Of a stretch of DNA of 64,000 nucleotides, positions 1 through 8,488 are shown in pieces. The position numbers and the translations under genes were made by a program. Below the pieces are notes generated by a model. It did no database searches. It saw only the letters and a program-made list of their open reading frames with translations, and was not told the DNA's origin. Source of the DNA: Gracilimonas sp965227785 (GTDB lineage: Bacteria; Bacteroidota; Rhodothermia; Balneolales; Balneolaceae); contig NZ_OZ245785.1 in the NCBI RefSeq assembly GCF_965227785.1, positions 2,418,001-2,482,000 of the forward strand, in the 5' to 3' direction. Every line of letters begins with the position of its first letter. The first letter of the stretch is position 1.

Positions 1-275
1 AGGAAAAACTCGGGAATAAGTTTTTCGAATATTACGGGGAGGTTTTTGAAGAGGGAGCTTTAACAAAGAGGGAGAAGGCTTTAATAGCACTTGCAGTGGC
101 CCACACTGTACAATGTCCATATTGTATTGACGCCTACACTACCGGCAGTCTGGAAAATGGAGCTAGCGAAGAGCAAATGATGGAAGCTGTACACGTATCA
201 GCGGCCATTCGTGGTGGTTCATCGCTCGTTCACGGCGTGCAGATGATGAATAAGGTAAAAGATATTTCGATGTAA
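1..275 (+). CDS. Carboxymuconolactone decarboxylase / AhpD-like protein, 3' part (arsenosugar-cluster peroxidase-like)
   Basis: The reading frame is open from the window edge to a TAA at 273-275, so the N-terminus lies outside. The visible ~90 residues contain a CPYCIDAY motif (CxxC) inside a helical AhpD/CMD fold, followed by a histidine-containing stretch (EAVHVSAAIRGGSSLVHG), the usual alkylhydroperoxidase-like redox centre. Its position 80 bases upstream of an ArsS-type radical SAM gene matches the peroxidase-like protein known to accompany arsenosugar/rSAM-selenodomain clusters. A redox or thiol-handling role in that pathway is inference; a stand-alone AhpD-like peroxidase is the alternative. 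Confidence 0.8.
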   Translation, partial: EKLGNKFFEYYGEVFEEGALTKREKALIALAVAHTVQCPYCIDAYTTGSLENGASEEQMMEAVHVSAAIRGGSSLVHGVQMMNKVKDISM

Positions 276-354
276 TTGTATTAGTTAGAATTTAAATGAC
301 GCAGTCTTTACACCTGCGATCTCATCCATATTATATTTTAAAAGAAAGAAGTTT

Positions 355-1401
355 ATGAAAAGCTTATTGGCAGAATCTCATGAGCTGGCAAAGCCCAGCG
401 TTCAACTCGATATCATTAATAATCACAATGAAAAGATAAAATCTCTACCGAAGTTCAGAGACAAAATTGATCCGATCGGATTATTTCCGCTGAAGCCGAC
501 TGGGATAGAGATTTTTCAAATGAATGTGGGTTATATGTGTAACATGACCTGTAAGCATTGCCACGTGGATGCCGGGCCCGATCGTCAAGAAATTATGACC
601 AAAGAGACCTTTGAGCATTGCCTTGAGGCACTGAAAGGAACCGATATTGATACGGTGGACCTGACCGGTGGAGCTCCGGAAATGAACCCACATTTCCGAT
701 GGTTTGTGGAAGAAGTTTCAAAGCTGGGTAAGCATGTAATTGTAAGGTCGAATCTTACCATCCTGACCACCAATAAATTCAGTGACCTTCCGGAATTTTT
801 TAAAGAGCACGGGGTGGAAGTAACCTGTTCCCTTCCTTTCTACAGTAAATCACGTACCGATCGCCAGCGTGGAGAGGGCACATACGATAAGTCTATTAAG
901 GCATTGAAAAGGCTGAACGAAATCGGGTATGGAGTTGAAGATACCGGCTTGATGCTGAACCTGGTTTATAATCCTGTAGGTGCTTTTTTACCGGGAGACC
1001 AGGGAGAAATTAAACAGGAGTTTAAGAAAGAGCTCAAAAGGAAGCATGATATTGTATTCAACGACCTGTTTACCATCACCAATTTACCTATCAGCCGTTT
1101 TCTGAACTTTCTGTTGATGTCCGGAAATTTGGAAGAGTATATGGAGAAGCTGATTGAGTCATTTAATCCGGCTGCTGCGGCGGGCGTAATGTGTCGTAAT
1201 ACCATTTCCATAGGCTGGGATGGTCGTCTGTTCGATTGCGATTTCAACCAAATGCTGGATATGGAAACGCATGAAGACAGCGTACAGCATATCAAAGATT
1301 TCGATCTTGAATCGTTAAATAACCGGGAAATTAAGATCAATCAGCACTGCTTTGGATGCACAGCCGGTGCCGGCAGCAGTTGTGGAGGGGCGACTACTTG
1401 A
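355..1401 (+). CDS. arsS: Arsenosugar biosynthesis radical SAM protein ArsS
   Basis: A 348-residue radical SAM enzyme. The [4Fe-4S]/SAM motif CxxxCxxC is at C62, C66 and C69 (CNMTCKHC), followed by the LTGGAPE motif typical of this family. The C-terminus has the cysteine-rich tail CFGCTAGAGSSCGGA, corresponding to the ArsS (seleno)domain. The family acts on methylated arsenic precursors to make the ribosyl-arsenic (arsenosugar) core. Many relatives are selenoproteins in this tail; here the codons are ordinary TGC/TGT cysteines and the gene ends in TGA right after ATT-type residues, so this copy appears to be a Cys version. ATG at 355 follows a purine-rich AAAGAAAGAAG. Neighbours (CMD-like protein upstream, two transferases downstream) support the call. 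Confidence 0.87.
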   Translation: MKSLLAESHELAKPSVQLDIINNHNEKIKSLPKFRDKIDPIGLFPLKPTGIEIFQMNVGYMCNMTCKHCHVDAGPDRQEIMTKETFEHCLEALKGTDIDTVDLTGGAPEMNPHFRWFVEEVSKLGKHVIVRSNLTILTTNKFSDLPEFFKEHGVEVTCSLPFYSKSRTDRQRGEGTYDKSIKALKRLNEIGYGVEDTGLMLNLVYNPVGAFLPGDQGEIKQEFKKELKRKHDIVFNDLFTITNLPISRFLNFLLMSGNLEEYMEKLIESFNPAAAAGVMCRNTISIGWDGRLFDCDFNQMLDMETHEDSVQHIKDFDLESLNNREIKINQHCFGCTAGAGSSCGGATT

Positions 1402-1596
1402 ACACCCAACAAGGAACATTGAACGTAGAACACTGAACTGTTCTATCAATCTCTTACTATTTTTAATCGGTCTGGGTCAAGTATCAGAAAAGCCTTTTAC
1501 TTGTGAAGGAGTCCCGATTCCCGGGAAGGTGATGGCGATGTTTGGGGGGAAAACCATGAGCTATTAACATTCTTATTTCAGTAAAGAACTTATTTC
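1402..1596 (+). other. Spacer with short GAAC-type repeat and unexplained GC-rich segment
   Basis: Immediately after arsS comes a run in which GAAC recurs with short spacings (GGAACATTGAACGTAGAACACTGAAC is spread over about 1411-1438), which looks like a short dispersed intergenic repeat rather than coding sequence. A more GC-rich stretch follows at about 1490-1567, open in one frame to a TAA, reading like the end of a protein (PIPGKVMAMFGGKTMSY). I do not recognise it and see no ribosome binding site for it; it may be a gene remnant. Confidence 0.35.
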
Positions 1597-2214
1597 ATGA
1601 CCACTTCAGAAGAATCATCAAAAGAAAAGCTCATTATTTTTGTAAAGAATGAAGAGGCTGGGAGAACTAAAACTCGTTTGGCCGCTTCAATCGGAGACGA
1701 ACAAGCTTTGGAGGCCTATAGGAAGCTGTTGGGATGGACGGTTAAGCAAACCCGGGATTTAGAAGTTACCCGTGAAGTGTGGTATTCAAGGTTTGTTGCT
1801 GAGAACGATATCTGGGAAGAGGGTGATTTCGAAAAGCGCCTACAGTCCGGGGATAACCTTGGGGCAAGAATGTCGAATGCATTCAGGAAATCATTTACCG
1901 AAGAATCTTTTCAAAAAGTCGTGATCATAGGCAGTGACTGTGCGGAGCTTACATCGGAGATCATAGAGCTGGCGTTTAAGGAGCTTGACGATCATGAGTT
2001 CGTAATTGGTCCTGCTGAAGATGGCGGGTATTACCTGTTAGGAATGAGGGGCTATCACCCGGAGGTGTTTGAAGAAATCGAATGGAGTACCGGCTCCGTA
2101 TTTCAAAAGACGGTGGAAAAAATTGAAGGACTTGGGTTAGGTTATATTGCATTGAAAGAATTAAACGATGTGGATACCATCGAGGACTGGGACAGGGTAA
2201 AATCCGGTTTGTGA
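1597..2214 (+). CDS. DUF2064 / rSAM-selenodomain-associated transferase 1
   Basis: A 205-residue nucleotidyl/glycosyltransferase-like protein. The start KLIIFVKNEEAGRTKTRLAA has the K-x-P/E-x-x-G-x-x-KTRLA pattern of the GT-A/CofC-like family, and VIIGSDCAEL supplies the acidic metal-binding site; IGPAEDGGYYLLG is the other family signature. Length agrees with the family (about 200). These proteins are regular companions of ArsS clusters and are thought to take part in assembling the sugar moiety; the exact substrate is unknown. The gene is followed after 30 bases by the second transferase, so the two are likely co-transcribed. Confidence 0.82.
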   Translation: MTTSEESSKEKLIIFVKNEEAGRTKTRLAASIGDEQALEAYRKLLGWTVKQTRDLEVTREVWYSRFVAENDIWEEGDFEKRLQSGDNLGARMSNAFRKSFTEESFQKVVIIGSDCAELTSEIIELAFKELDDHEFVIGPAEDGGYYLLGMRGYHPEVFEEIEWSTGSVFQKTVEKIEGLGLGYIALKELNDVDTIEDWDRVKSGL

Positions 2215-2244
2215 ATACATGTCCTCAAAACGAATAGTTAGAAA

Positions 2245-2940
2245 ATGATCAGCATTATTATTCCGGCTTTCAATGAGGAGGTTAAAATTGGCGGGCTCAT
2301 TTCTTTTTTAAAGAAACATGGGGAAGGTCAGGTTTTAGAGATAATTGTAGTAGATGGGGGCAGTTCAGACAATACCGCTGAAGCAGCCTCAGAAAAGGGG
2401 GCAAAGGTTATAGAAAGTTCGGTAAGAGGGCGGGCAAATCAAATGAATTTTGGGGCGAAAAAAGCCCGGGGAGATTGGCTGTATTTTCTGCATGCCGACA
2501 CTACTCCACCACCAACATTTGCTACTGATATAATGGAGGTAATACATGCAGGATTTGAGTGTGGTTGTTTCCGGCTTTCTTTTGATGATCGCCACCCGGC
2601 ACTGCGGATTTACAGTTGGTTTACACGGTTCGATCTCGATGTTTTCAGATTCGGAGATCAGAGTCTGTTTGTCAGAAAAGCGCTTTTCTCAGAGGTCGAA
2701 GGTTTTGATGATAAACTGTTGGTGATGGAAGATCAGGAGATTGTAACCCGACTTAAAACCCGCGCACAATTTGTGATCATTGAAAAGTCAGTTGTTACCT
2801 CGGCAAGGAAATATCAACGGTTTGGGGTTTTCAGATTGCAGTTCATTTTTGCTATTATAGTGGTCCTCTTTTATTTGAAGATCAGCCAAGAGGTAATAGC
2901 ACACTTTTATAAATCGTTTATGGTGGGCTCGTCGTATTAA
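2245..2940 (+). CDS. Glycosyltransferase family 2 protein (rSAM-selenodomain-associated transferase 2)
   Basis: A 231-residue GT2-type protein. It opens with the nucleotide-sugar binding strand SIIIPAFNEE, has VVDGGSSDNT (the first acidic motif) and FLHADTTPP (the DxD-like HAD motif, metal/nucleotide binding), and ends with a C-terminal hydrophobic helix (FIFAIIVVLFYLKI, about residues 205-218), suggesting membrane association. This matches the second transferase that recurs beside ArsS and the DUF2064 protein. Likely role: glycosyl transfer in formation of an arsenosugar product, by context; substrate not visible from sequence. Confidence 0.82.
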   Translation: MISIIIPAFNEEVKIGGLISFLKKHGEGQVLEIIVVDGGSSDNTAEAASEKGAKVIESSVRGRANQMNFGAKKARGDWLYFLHADTTPPPTFATDIMEVIHAGFECGCFRLSFDDRHPALRIYSWFTRFDLDVFRFGDQSLFVRKALFSEVEGFDDKLLVMEDQEIVTRLKTRAQFVIIEKSVVTSARKYQRFGVFRLQFIFAIIVVLFYLKISQEVIAHFYKSFMVGSSY

Positions 2941-3030
2941 GTTAGTGTTAAAAGCTTGGGTAACCACAGAGGTTGACCACCGTTATCGCTATATTTACCG
3001 GCCCTAAAGAAAACCCCGTTAGTAATCTAT

Positions 3031-5166
3031 ATGAGAATTATCCGAGCAGGATTATCCGCTTTTATCCTAACTCTTTTTGCCGCAAATCTTTATGCGCAGG
3101 CATCATTTGAGCGAGCCGAAACAAATGTTGGAACTATAGGCCTGTCCATTACAAATTACGGTACCATTGGTAAGCCCGACGTGCGCAACAATCCCGAAGG
3201 TGGCTTCAGTATGCGCTATCCCAGCGACTCTCAAATTGAGCATTTGTTTGAAGCGGGTATTTGGATAGGTGCCCTTTATAACAACTCTCAGTTGCGGGTT
3301 TCAACCTCATCAATAACAACATCCGGAGGGTATGCGCGAGGTGGTTCAGGTTTTGAGTTTACAGCTGATAATATCATTCTGAGAAGAAGCAGTAACCCCA
3401 ATGATGAGTATTTTAATGCGCAATCTGTTGGGGAGCAGGATATCATTACTGAATTTTCAGATCGAAGAAGAGATATTCAGGGGACGCCCATTAATGGACA
3501 TGACACTCCGCTTTATGCAGATGTACGACTGGAAAGTTATAACTGGGGTTTTCCTTTTACTGAGAACTTTTCCATCCTTAAATATGAAATCACCAACAAC
3601 AGTGACCAGTATGCCGGAGCTGCAACCTGGGATAGTGTGTTTGTGGGGATGTATGCAGATTTAGTTGTTAGGGATATTACCACAAATGAAGCCGGTGGAG
3701 CTTTCTTTAATAAAAATGGTATTGGTTACCTTGATTCGCTCTACACCACCTATGCATTTGACGCGGGTTCTCCCAACGGTGAGCCGGCGATAAACACGTA
3801 TGGTGCTATTTCTCTAATTGGGGCTGAATACCGAGGAAATTTCTTTCATCCTAAAAATGAAGAATACCTCCAAAATCAAGGAGTTAATGCTCCAATGGTA
3901 GGTCCCAGCTATTGGCTATTTTCTTCCGGAACCGGGGTTTTTAACGCGCCATCAAACGACATTGACCGTTATACCCGCATGGCAGAGCGCTTTCCTATTG
4001 ATTCAACAAACGCGCAGAATGAAACGTACAGGGAAGCACTAAGGACGGATGGCCAGGATGGTGCAGGTAACTACATCTCATTTCTTTCTATGGGTCCTTT
4101 TCCGGTGGTTGAACCCGGGGAAACCATAACGGTGTATTTTGTTTATTCAGCGGCCAGAAAGCCGGAAGAGTTTCAGGGGACAACTCAAAATATAAAAGAA
4201 ATTGATACCGAGGAATCGCGGTCCCTGCTTAAGCAAACACTCAGTTCAGCTAATCGTGTTTTTCAGGGTGAAGATTTAAATGATAACGGTATTTTAGATC
4301 CGGGTGAAGATACCGATGGTGACGGGCAATTAACGCGGTATCTGTTCCCAACCCCACCTGATAATCCTAAAATTCGTATTCAGTTAGAAGAAGGGAAGGC
4401 TTCTATTTATTGGGATCGAACCGCTGAGTTTTCCGTGGATCGGGTTTCAGGGGAAATGGACTTTGAAGGATACAGAATTTACAGTTCTCAGCTTGGAGAT
4501 GGCCAGGGAGTGGATCCTAAATTGATTCGTGAATTCGACAAGCCCGCCAACCAGATAGCATTCGATACCGGTTTTGAAGAAGTAGAGCTGGATGAGCCGG
4601 TTACATTTGAGGGGGATACTTCTGAATATTGGTACCGTTATGAGCTCGATGGGTTATTGAGTGGTTGGCAATACGAAATTTCGGTAACCGCTTTTGACGG
4701 GGGTAGTGAAACTTTTGAAATTGGAAGTCTTGAAAGCTCAACAAACTCAAATTCAGTTAGGATTTTTCCCGGTACACCGGTTAATGAGAATTTTGGCAGT
4801 GATGACAAAGAGTATAAAGTAGGGGTATACCCAAACCCATACCGGATCAGGGCAGCCTGGGATGGATCTAATGAAGATACCCGAAAGCTCTATTTCTATA
4901 ATTTACCTTCAAGAGCTGAAGTTCGAGTATATACTGTAGCAGGAGATATTGTGGCTGAGTTGGAACATAATTCGGCTACCTACAATGGAGATATTTCTTG
5001 GTTCGATAACTTTAGTGACGATCCAAGAGTTATGGCTGGTGGAGAGCATGCATGGGACCTACAATCTAATGCAAATCAGATCTTATCAACGGGTTTATAC
5101 CTGTTTTCCGTTAAAGATTTGGATTCAGGAGAAGTGCAAACAGGTAAATTACTTATTATCAAATAA
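3031..5166 (+). CDS. Large secreted protein with Fn3-like region and T9SS-type C-terminal domain
   Basis: A 711-residue exported protein of unknown function. Residues 1-23 form a signal peptide ending LYAQ. Around residues 413-435 sits a calcium-loop-like stretch (DLNDNGILDPGEDTDGDGQL) resembling an EF-hand/dockerin loop. Residues ~445-580 are Fn3-like (IYWDRTAEF, GYRIYSS, YEISVTAFD). The last ~90 residues (VGVYPNPYR ... TGLYLFSVKDLDSGEVQTGKLLIIK) look like a Por/T9SS type A sorting domain, so export through the type IX system to the surface is inferred. It starts a run of surface genes and is followed after 21 bases by another sorted protein, suggesting one operon. Confidence 0.75.
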   Translation: MRIIRAGLSAFILTLFAANLYAQASFERAETNVGTIGLSITNYGTIGKPDVRNNPEGGFSMRYPSDSQIEHLFEAGIWIGALYNNSQLRVSTSSITTSGGYARGGSGFEFTADNIILRRSSNPNDEYFNAQSVGEQDIITEFSDRRRDIQGTPINGHDTPLYADVRLESYNWGFPFTENFSILKYEITNNSDQYAGAATWDSVFVGMYADLVVRDITTNEAGGAFFNKNGIGYLDSLYTTYAFDAGSPNGEPAINTYGAISLIGAEYRGNFFHPKNEEYLQNQGVNAPMVGPSYWLFSSGTGVFNAPSNDIDRYTRMAERFPIDSTNAQNETYREALRTDGQDGAGNYISFLSMGPFPVVEPGETITVYFVYSAARKPEEFQGTTQNIKEIDTEESRSLLKQTLSSANRVFQGEDLNDNGILDPGEDTDGDGQLTRYLFPTPPDNPKIRIQLEEGKASIYWDRTAEFSVDRVSGEMDFEGYRIYSSQLGDGQGVDPKLIREFDKPANQIAFDTGFEEVELDEPVTFEGDTSEYWYRYELDGLLSGWQYEISVTAFDGGSETFEIGSLESSTNSNSVRIFPGTPVNENFGSDDKEYKVGVYPNPYRIRAAWDGSNEDTRKLYFYNLPSRAEVRVYTVAGDIVAELEHNSATYNGDISWFDNFSDDPRVMAGGEHAWDLQSNANQILSTGLYLFSVKDLDSGEVQTGKLLIIK

Positions 5167-5187
5167 TCAAAAGACAGAGGATCAACT

Positions 5188-8100
5188 ATGATTAATGCTA
5201 CAAAAAAAGGGGTAAGAGGAGCGCTATTATTCGTGCTTACTTTTCTCTTTAGTTATGGTGCAGTTCATGCACAAAGTAATCTGTTCTTTTCTGAGTTTAT
5301 TGAAGGCTCCGGAAATAACAAAGCATTTGAAATTTACAACCCTTTCGATGAAGATGTAGATCTTAGCGACTACATAGTACTGGGTAATTTCAATGGTAAT
5401 CCCTATAACGATACGTTGAGATTTCCCGCTGGCACAATGTTGGCAGCTGGTGATGTGTTTGTTGTGGCTCACGCTGACGCAGATGCAGCTATTACTGCTG
5501 AGGCAGATTCATTAATTCAAAACCCATTCGCTGGTGGCTCATCATTTATGACCGTTTTTAACGGAAATGATGCCAGAGCTTTAGTACATGTATCCGGCAC
5601 GGACTCTACATTTTTAGATGTATTTGGAGATCCAAGTTCTGATGAAGACTGGGATGTTGGTGATGTAGAAGAGGGCGCTGGCGATCATACTTTAGTAAGA
5701 AAGGCTGCTTTTGAATCAGGCAACCCTGAACCCCTTGCTTCTTTTGGAGTAGGAGATTTTTCTTCTGAGTGGATTGTAACAGCTCAGGATGACTTTTCTA
5801 ATATAGGCTCTCATGAAGCGGGTGTGCCATTCACAATTCGTGAGTTTAACAGATACCGAAACATGAGTGAATTCTCAGTTTCAGGAATTGAAAGTCACCC
5901 TTTACATGACAGTACACGAACTTTTACTGCGGTAATCGTTTCTTATCCGAAGAGTTCCGGCCTTGCAAACCCCGGCGATAGCGATGGTGACGGTGAGATT
6001 GATGAAATAGGTCGTGTACACGTTTTCGTAACCGATACCCATGCAGTTTCAATGGGTCGTGAAGGGATGTCCATTCAGATCGTGGAATCTTTTGAGTTTG
6101 GTGATAATATCGTAACCGCTGTTGAAGACTTTACACGCGGCGATGTTGTAGAGTTTGAAGCAACACTTTCCTCCTTTCTTGGAACTATCCAGGTGGATGT
6201 TGAATCTGTTAATCTTCTTGGAAACGTTAATCAGGATTACACCGAGTATGCAGAATTACTTAATCCCTGGGAAGTTGACCTGAATGACCTTAATAACTTT
6301 GATGGTAACGAACTTGCCATGAATCTTGATGGATACTTTAAGTACAATGGTGCTTACGTTAGCCTTCCATCAGCTACAGTAAGTAATGTTTCTCAGGGTG
6401 ACAGAGTTGATTGGGCCGTAAATAAAGATGGTTCTCGCATCTATGTTTACGACACTTCACTCCGTTATAGAAATGACCATGCTGTTGGTGCAGAAGGCTA
6501 TTTACCAGACTACAATGCCCGACGTATTAATGGAGCTGACGGTCCTTTTGAAGCTCCTGCTGCAGGCGCTAACGTGGACATCAGTGGTTTCGTTAATTAT
6601 GTAGGTGATGATCCGGATGCTCTTGTTCCTGATGATAATGGTGCGTTAAGTATTAACCCATTTGAAGACGGAGTTGTTTGGCTGAATGAAACCCGCTTTG
6701 TTGACGGTGAAAATGGTTTTGAATGGCCAAATGATCTTATCGTGAACGGACTGCCTCCGGTGATATCAAATGTAGCTCTATCTGATTCAGCGGTTACATC
6801 TTCTGATGCTGTAACGGTAACAGCTGATGCTCAAGGAGTTGAAGGTGCAACGGTAACTGGTGTAAATCTGATTTACTCTACACCTGATACCACCGACACG
6901 CTTGCAATGTCAGGCTCAGGAAGTTATTCAGCTACCTTGCCTACGTTTGAAAACTTCACCCCGGTGTCATTTTATATAGAGGCAACAGACGATAACGGGC
7001 TCACAGGTCGAGCTCCTCTCTCTGGTGGCTTTAGCATCTTTGTGACCGATGAGCCAATCTCAGCTATTTCACTGCTGCAACAAACTGGTGATGGCGAGCC
7101 GGGCGACAGTCCACTTGCAGGAGCCGGAGCTGTACCGGTGAATATTTCAGCAACAGTAGTATCCAGTGCTGGTGAAAGTGGATTCATAACCATTCAGGAC
7201 CGAGCAGCTGCCTGGTCAGGTGTGTACGTTTCTGAAGAGAACGGAGCTGACGATCTGGATATTGGTGATATCGTAAGTATCTCAGAAGTTGAAATTTCTG
7301 AAGAATTTGGAGTCACTTTTGTAGCGTTAACTGACTTTGAAGTATCAGGAACAAACGCAGAAGCAGATACGATGGCTGTATCTTTGGTTACTCAGGATAT
7401 AACAAGTTCATCCGTTGCTTATGAGCAGTACGAAGGTGTGCTGCTATCATTTGCCGATGTGAAAGTGACCACGAATCAAGCTGATGGTTCCAGCGATTTT
7501 GGTGAGTGGGAATTTGGTTCTACCCAAGGTGGTGGTGCTGCCGATACGCTTGAGGCCGGAGAAGGTCTTCGCGTTGATGATGCATTTACCATCAACTACA
7601 GTTCCGACTTGAATGACCACGTTAAAGTTGGCGCAGAAATGGAGTCCCTGACAGGAGTACTTTACTACTCTTTCGGAAATCCGAAAATGATTCTACGAAG
7701 CCTTGACGATGTTGTGGCTGACGACTGGACATTACCGGATACCGGTTTCGACTTAGAAACTCCGGCTGATGACGCTTCAGTTGAGGTTACAGGTGCTATT
7801 ACTGCGGAATGGGCAGCTACATCAGACTTTGATGGCAATGAAGTTACCTACGAATGGGTGCTTTACTCCGCTGATACTGCCGATGTTGTTATTGCAGTTC
7901 CATCAAACGATGATTCAACCGCTTCTGCTGTAACTCTGGACTATGCTACAGTGGATGGTTTATTGGCATCTGAAGGTCTTGAAGTAGGCGAGAGTGCAGA
8001 CTTCGTATGGACTGTTCGCGTTAGTGATGGTGTGGATGTGGTAACTGCAGCTGAAGATTATGATGCAGAAACAAATACATTCTCTACACTGTACTACAGT

Positions 8101-8418
8101 CTGACATTAGAGCGTGCAGCAGAAACTTCCGGTGAAGTTGAAACCGGCCTGCCTGTTAGCTTTGACCTGAAGCAAAACTATCCGAACCCATTCAACCCAA
8201 CTACAAACATTACGTTTGACCTGCCTCAGGCTGCAAGTGTAAACCTGACGGTATATGATATGCTGGGTAGAAAAGTAGCCACATTGGTGAACGAAAGGAT
8301 GACAGCAGGTACGCATACAGCCGCATTTGATGCTTCACGACTGGCAAGTGGTATGTATATCTATCGTATCGAAGCCGGTTCTTTCGAAAGCATTAAGAAA
8401 ATGATGCTGATTAAGTAA
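5188..8418 (+). CDS. Lamin-tail-domain protein with OB-fold-like regions and T9SS type A sorting domain
   Basis: A 1076-residue secreted protein. Signal peptide residues 1-29 (ending AVHAQ). Residues ~30-110 form a lamin tail domain (FFSEFIEGSGNNKAFEIYNP, then DLSDYIVLGNFNG). Two later regions (about 220-350 and 630-840) read like OB-fold modules that in other proteins accompany extracellular nucleases (FITIQDRAAAWSGVYV; FADVKVTTN), but no nuclease catalytic domain is seen. A C-terminal sorting domain covers the last ~90 residues (QNYPNPFNPTTNITFDLP ... GMYIYRIEAG ... KKMMLIK). Likely surface-anchored or released by T9SS; the ligand is unknown. A strong terminator follows at 8436-8472, though the same-strand series continues. 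Confidence 0.8.
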   Translation: MINATKKGVRGALLFVLTFLFSYGAVHAQSNLFFSEFIEGSGNNKAFEIYNPFDEDVDLSDYIVLGNFNGNPYNDTLRFPAGTMLAAGDVFVVAHADADAAITAEADSLIQNPFAGGSSFMTVFNGNDARALVHVSGTDSTFLDVFGDPSSDEDWDVGDVEEGAGDHTLVRKAAFESGNPEPLASFGVGDFSSEWIVTAQDDFSNIGSHEAGVPFTIREFNRYRNMSEFSVSGIESHPLHDSTRTFTAVIVSYPKSSGLANPGDSDGDGEIDEIGRVHVFVTDTHAVSMGREGMSIQIVESFEFGDNIVTAVEDFTRGDVVEFEATLSSFLGTIQVDVESVNLLGNVNQDYTEYAELLNPWEVDLNDLNNFDGNELAMNLDGYFKYNGAYVSLPSATVSNVSQGDRVDWAVNKDGSRIYVYDTSLRYRNDHAVGAEGYLPDYNARRINGADGPFEAPAAGANVDISGFVNYVGDDPDALVPDDNGALSINPFEDGVVWLNETRFVDGENGFEWPNDLIVNGLPPVISNVALSDSAVTSSDAVTVTADAQGVEGATVTGVNLIYSTPDTTDTLAMSGSGSYSATLPTFENFTPVSFYIEATDDNGLTGRAPLSGGFSIFVTDEPISAISLLQQTGDGEPGDSPLAGAGAVPVNISATVVSSAGESGFITIQDRAAAWSGVYVSEENGADDLDIGDIVSISEVEISEEFGVTFVALTDFEVSGTNAEADTMAVSLVTQDITSSSVAYEQYEGVLLSFADVKVTTNQADGSSDFGEWEFGSTQGGGAADTLEAGEGLRVDDAFTINYSSDLNDHVKVGAEMESLTGVLYYSFGNPKMILRSLDDVVADDWTLPDTGFDLETPADDASVEVTGAITAEWAATSDFDGNEVTYEWVLYSADTADVVIAVPSNDDSTASAVTLDYATVDGLLASEGLEVGESADFVWTVRVSDGVDVVTAAEDYDAETNTFSTLYYSLTLERAAETSGEVETGLPVSFDLKQNYPNPFNPTTNITFDLPQAASVNLTVYDMLGRKVATLVNERMTAGTHTAAFDASRLASGMYIYRIEAGSFESIKKMMLIK

Positions 8419-8435
8419 AAAGATTAGATTTCCCT

Positions 8436-8472
8436 GGAATGAGGATGGAAAACTCCTCATTCCTATTTTTTT
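8436..8472 (+). terminator. Intrinsic terminator
   Basis: A perfect 10-bp stem, GGAATGAGGA (8436-8445) with TCCTCATTCC (8454-8463), 8-nt loop, followed by TATTTTTTT. It closes the two T9SS-sorted protein genes and separates them, at least partly, from the lipoprotein/receptor genes that start 17 bases downstream. Confidence 0.88.
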
Positions 8473-8488
8473 AAATTAAATAGTTCAG

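Noticed and set aside
1352..1567. 71-residue frame starting inside arsS
   Set aside because: Its first part overlaps arsS in another frame and there is no ribosome binding site; only the last ~25 codons look protein-like, so it is treated as a possible remnant.
2973..2997. TTGACC and TATATTTA as a promoter for the secreted protein at 3031
   Set aside because: Spacing between the two elements (11-14 bases) is wrong for either the sigma-70 or the Bacteroidota consensus.
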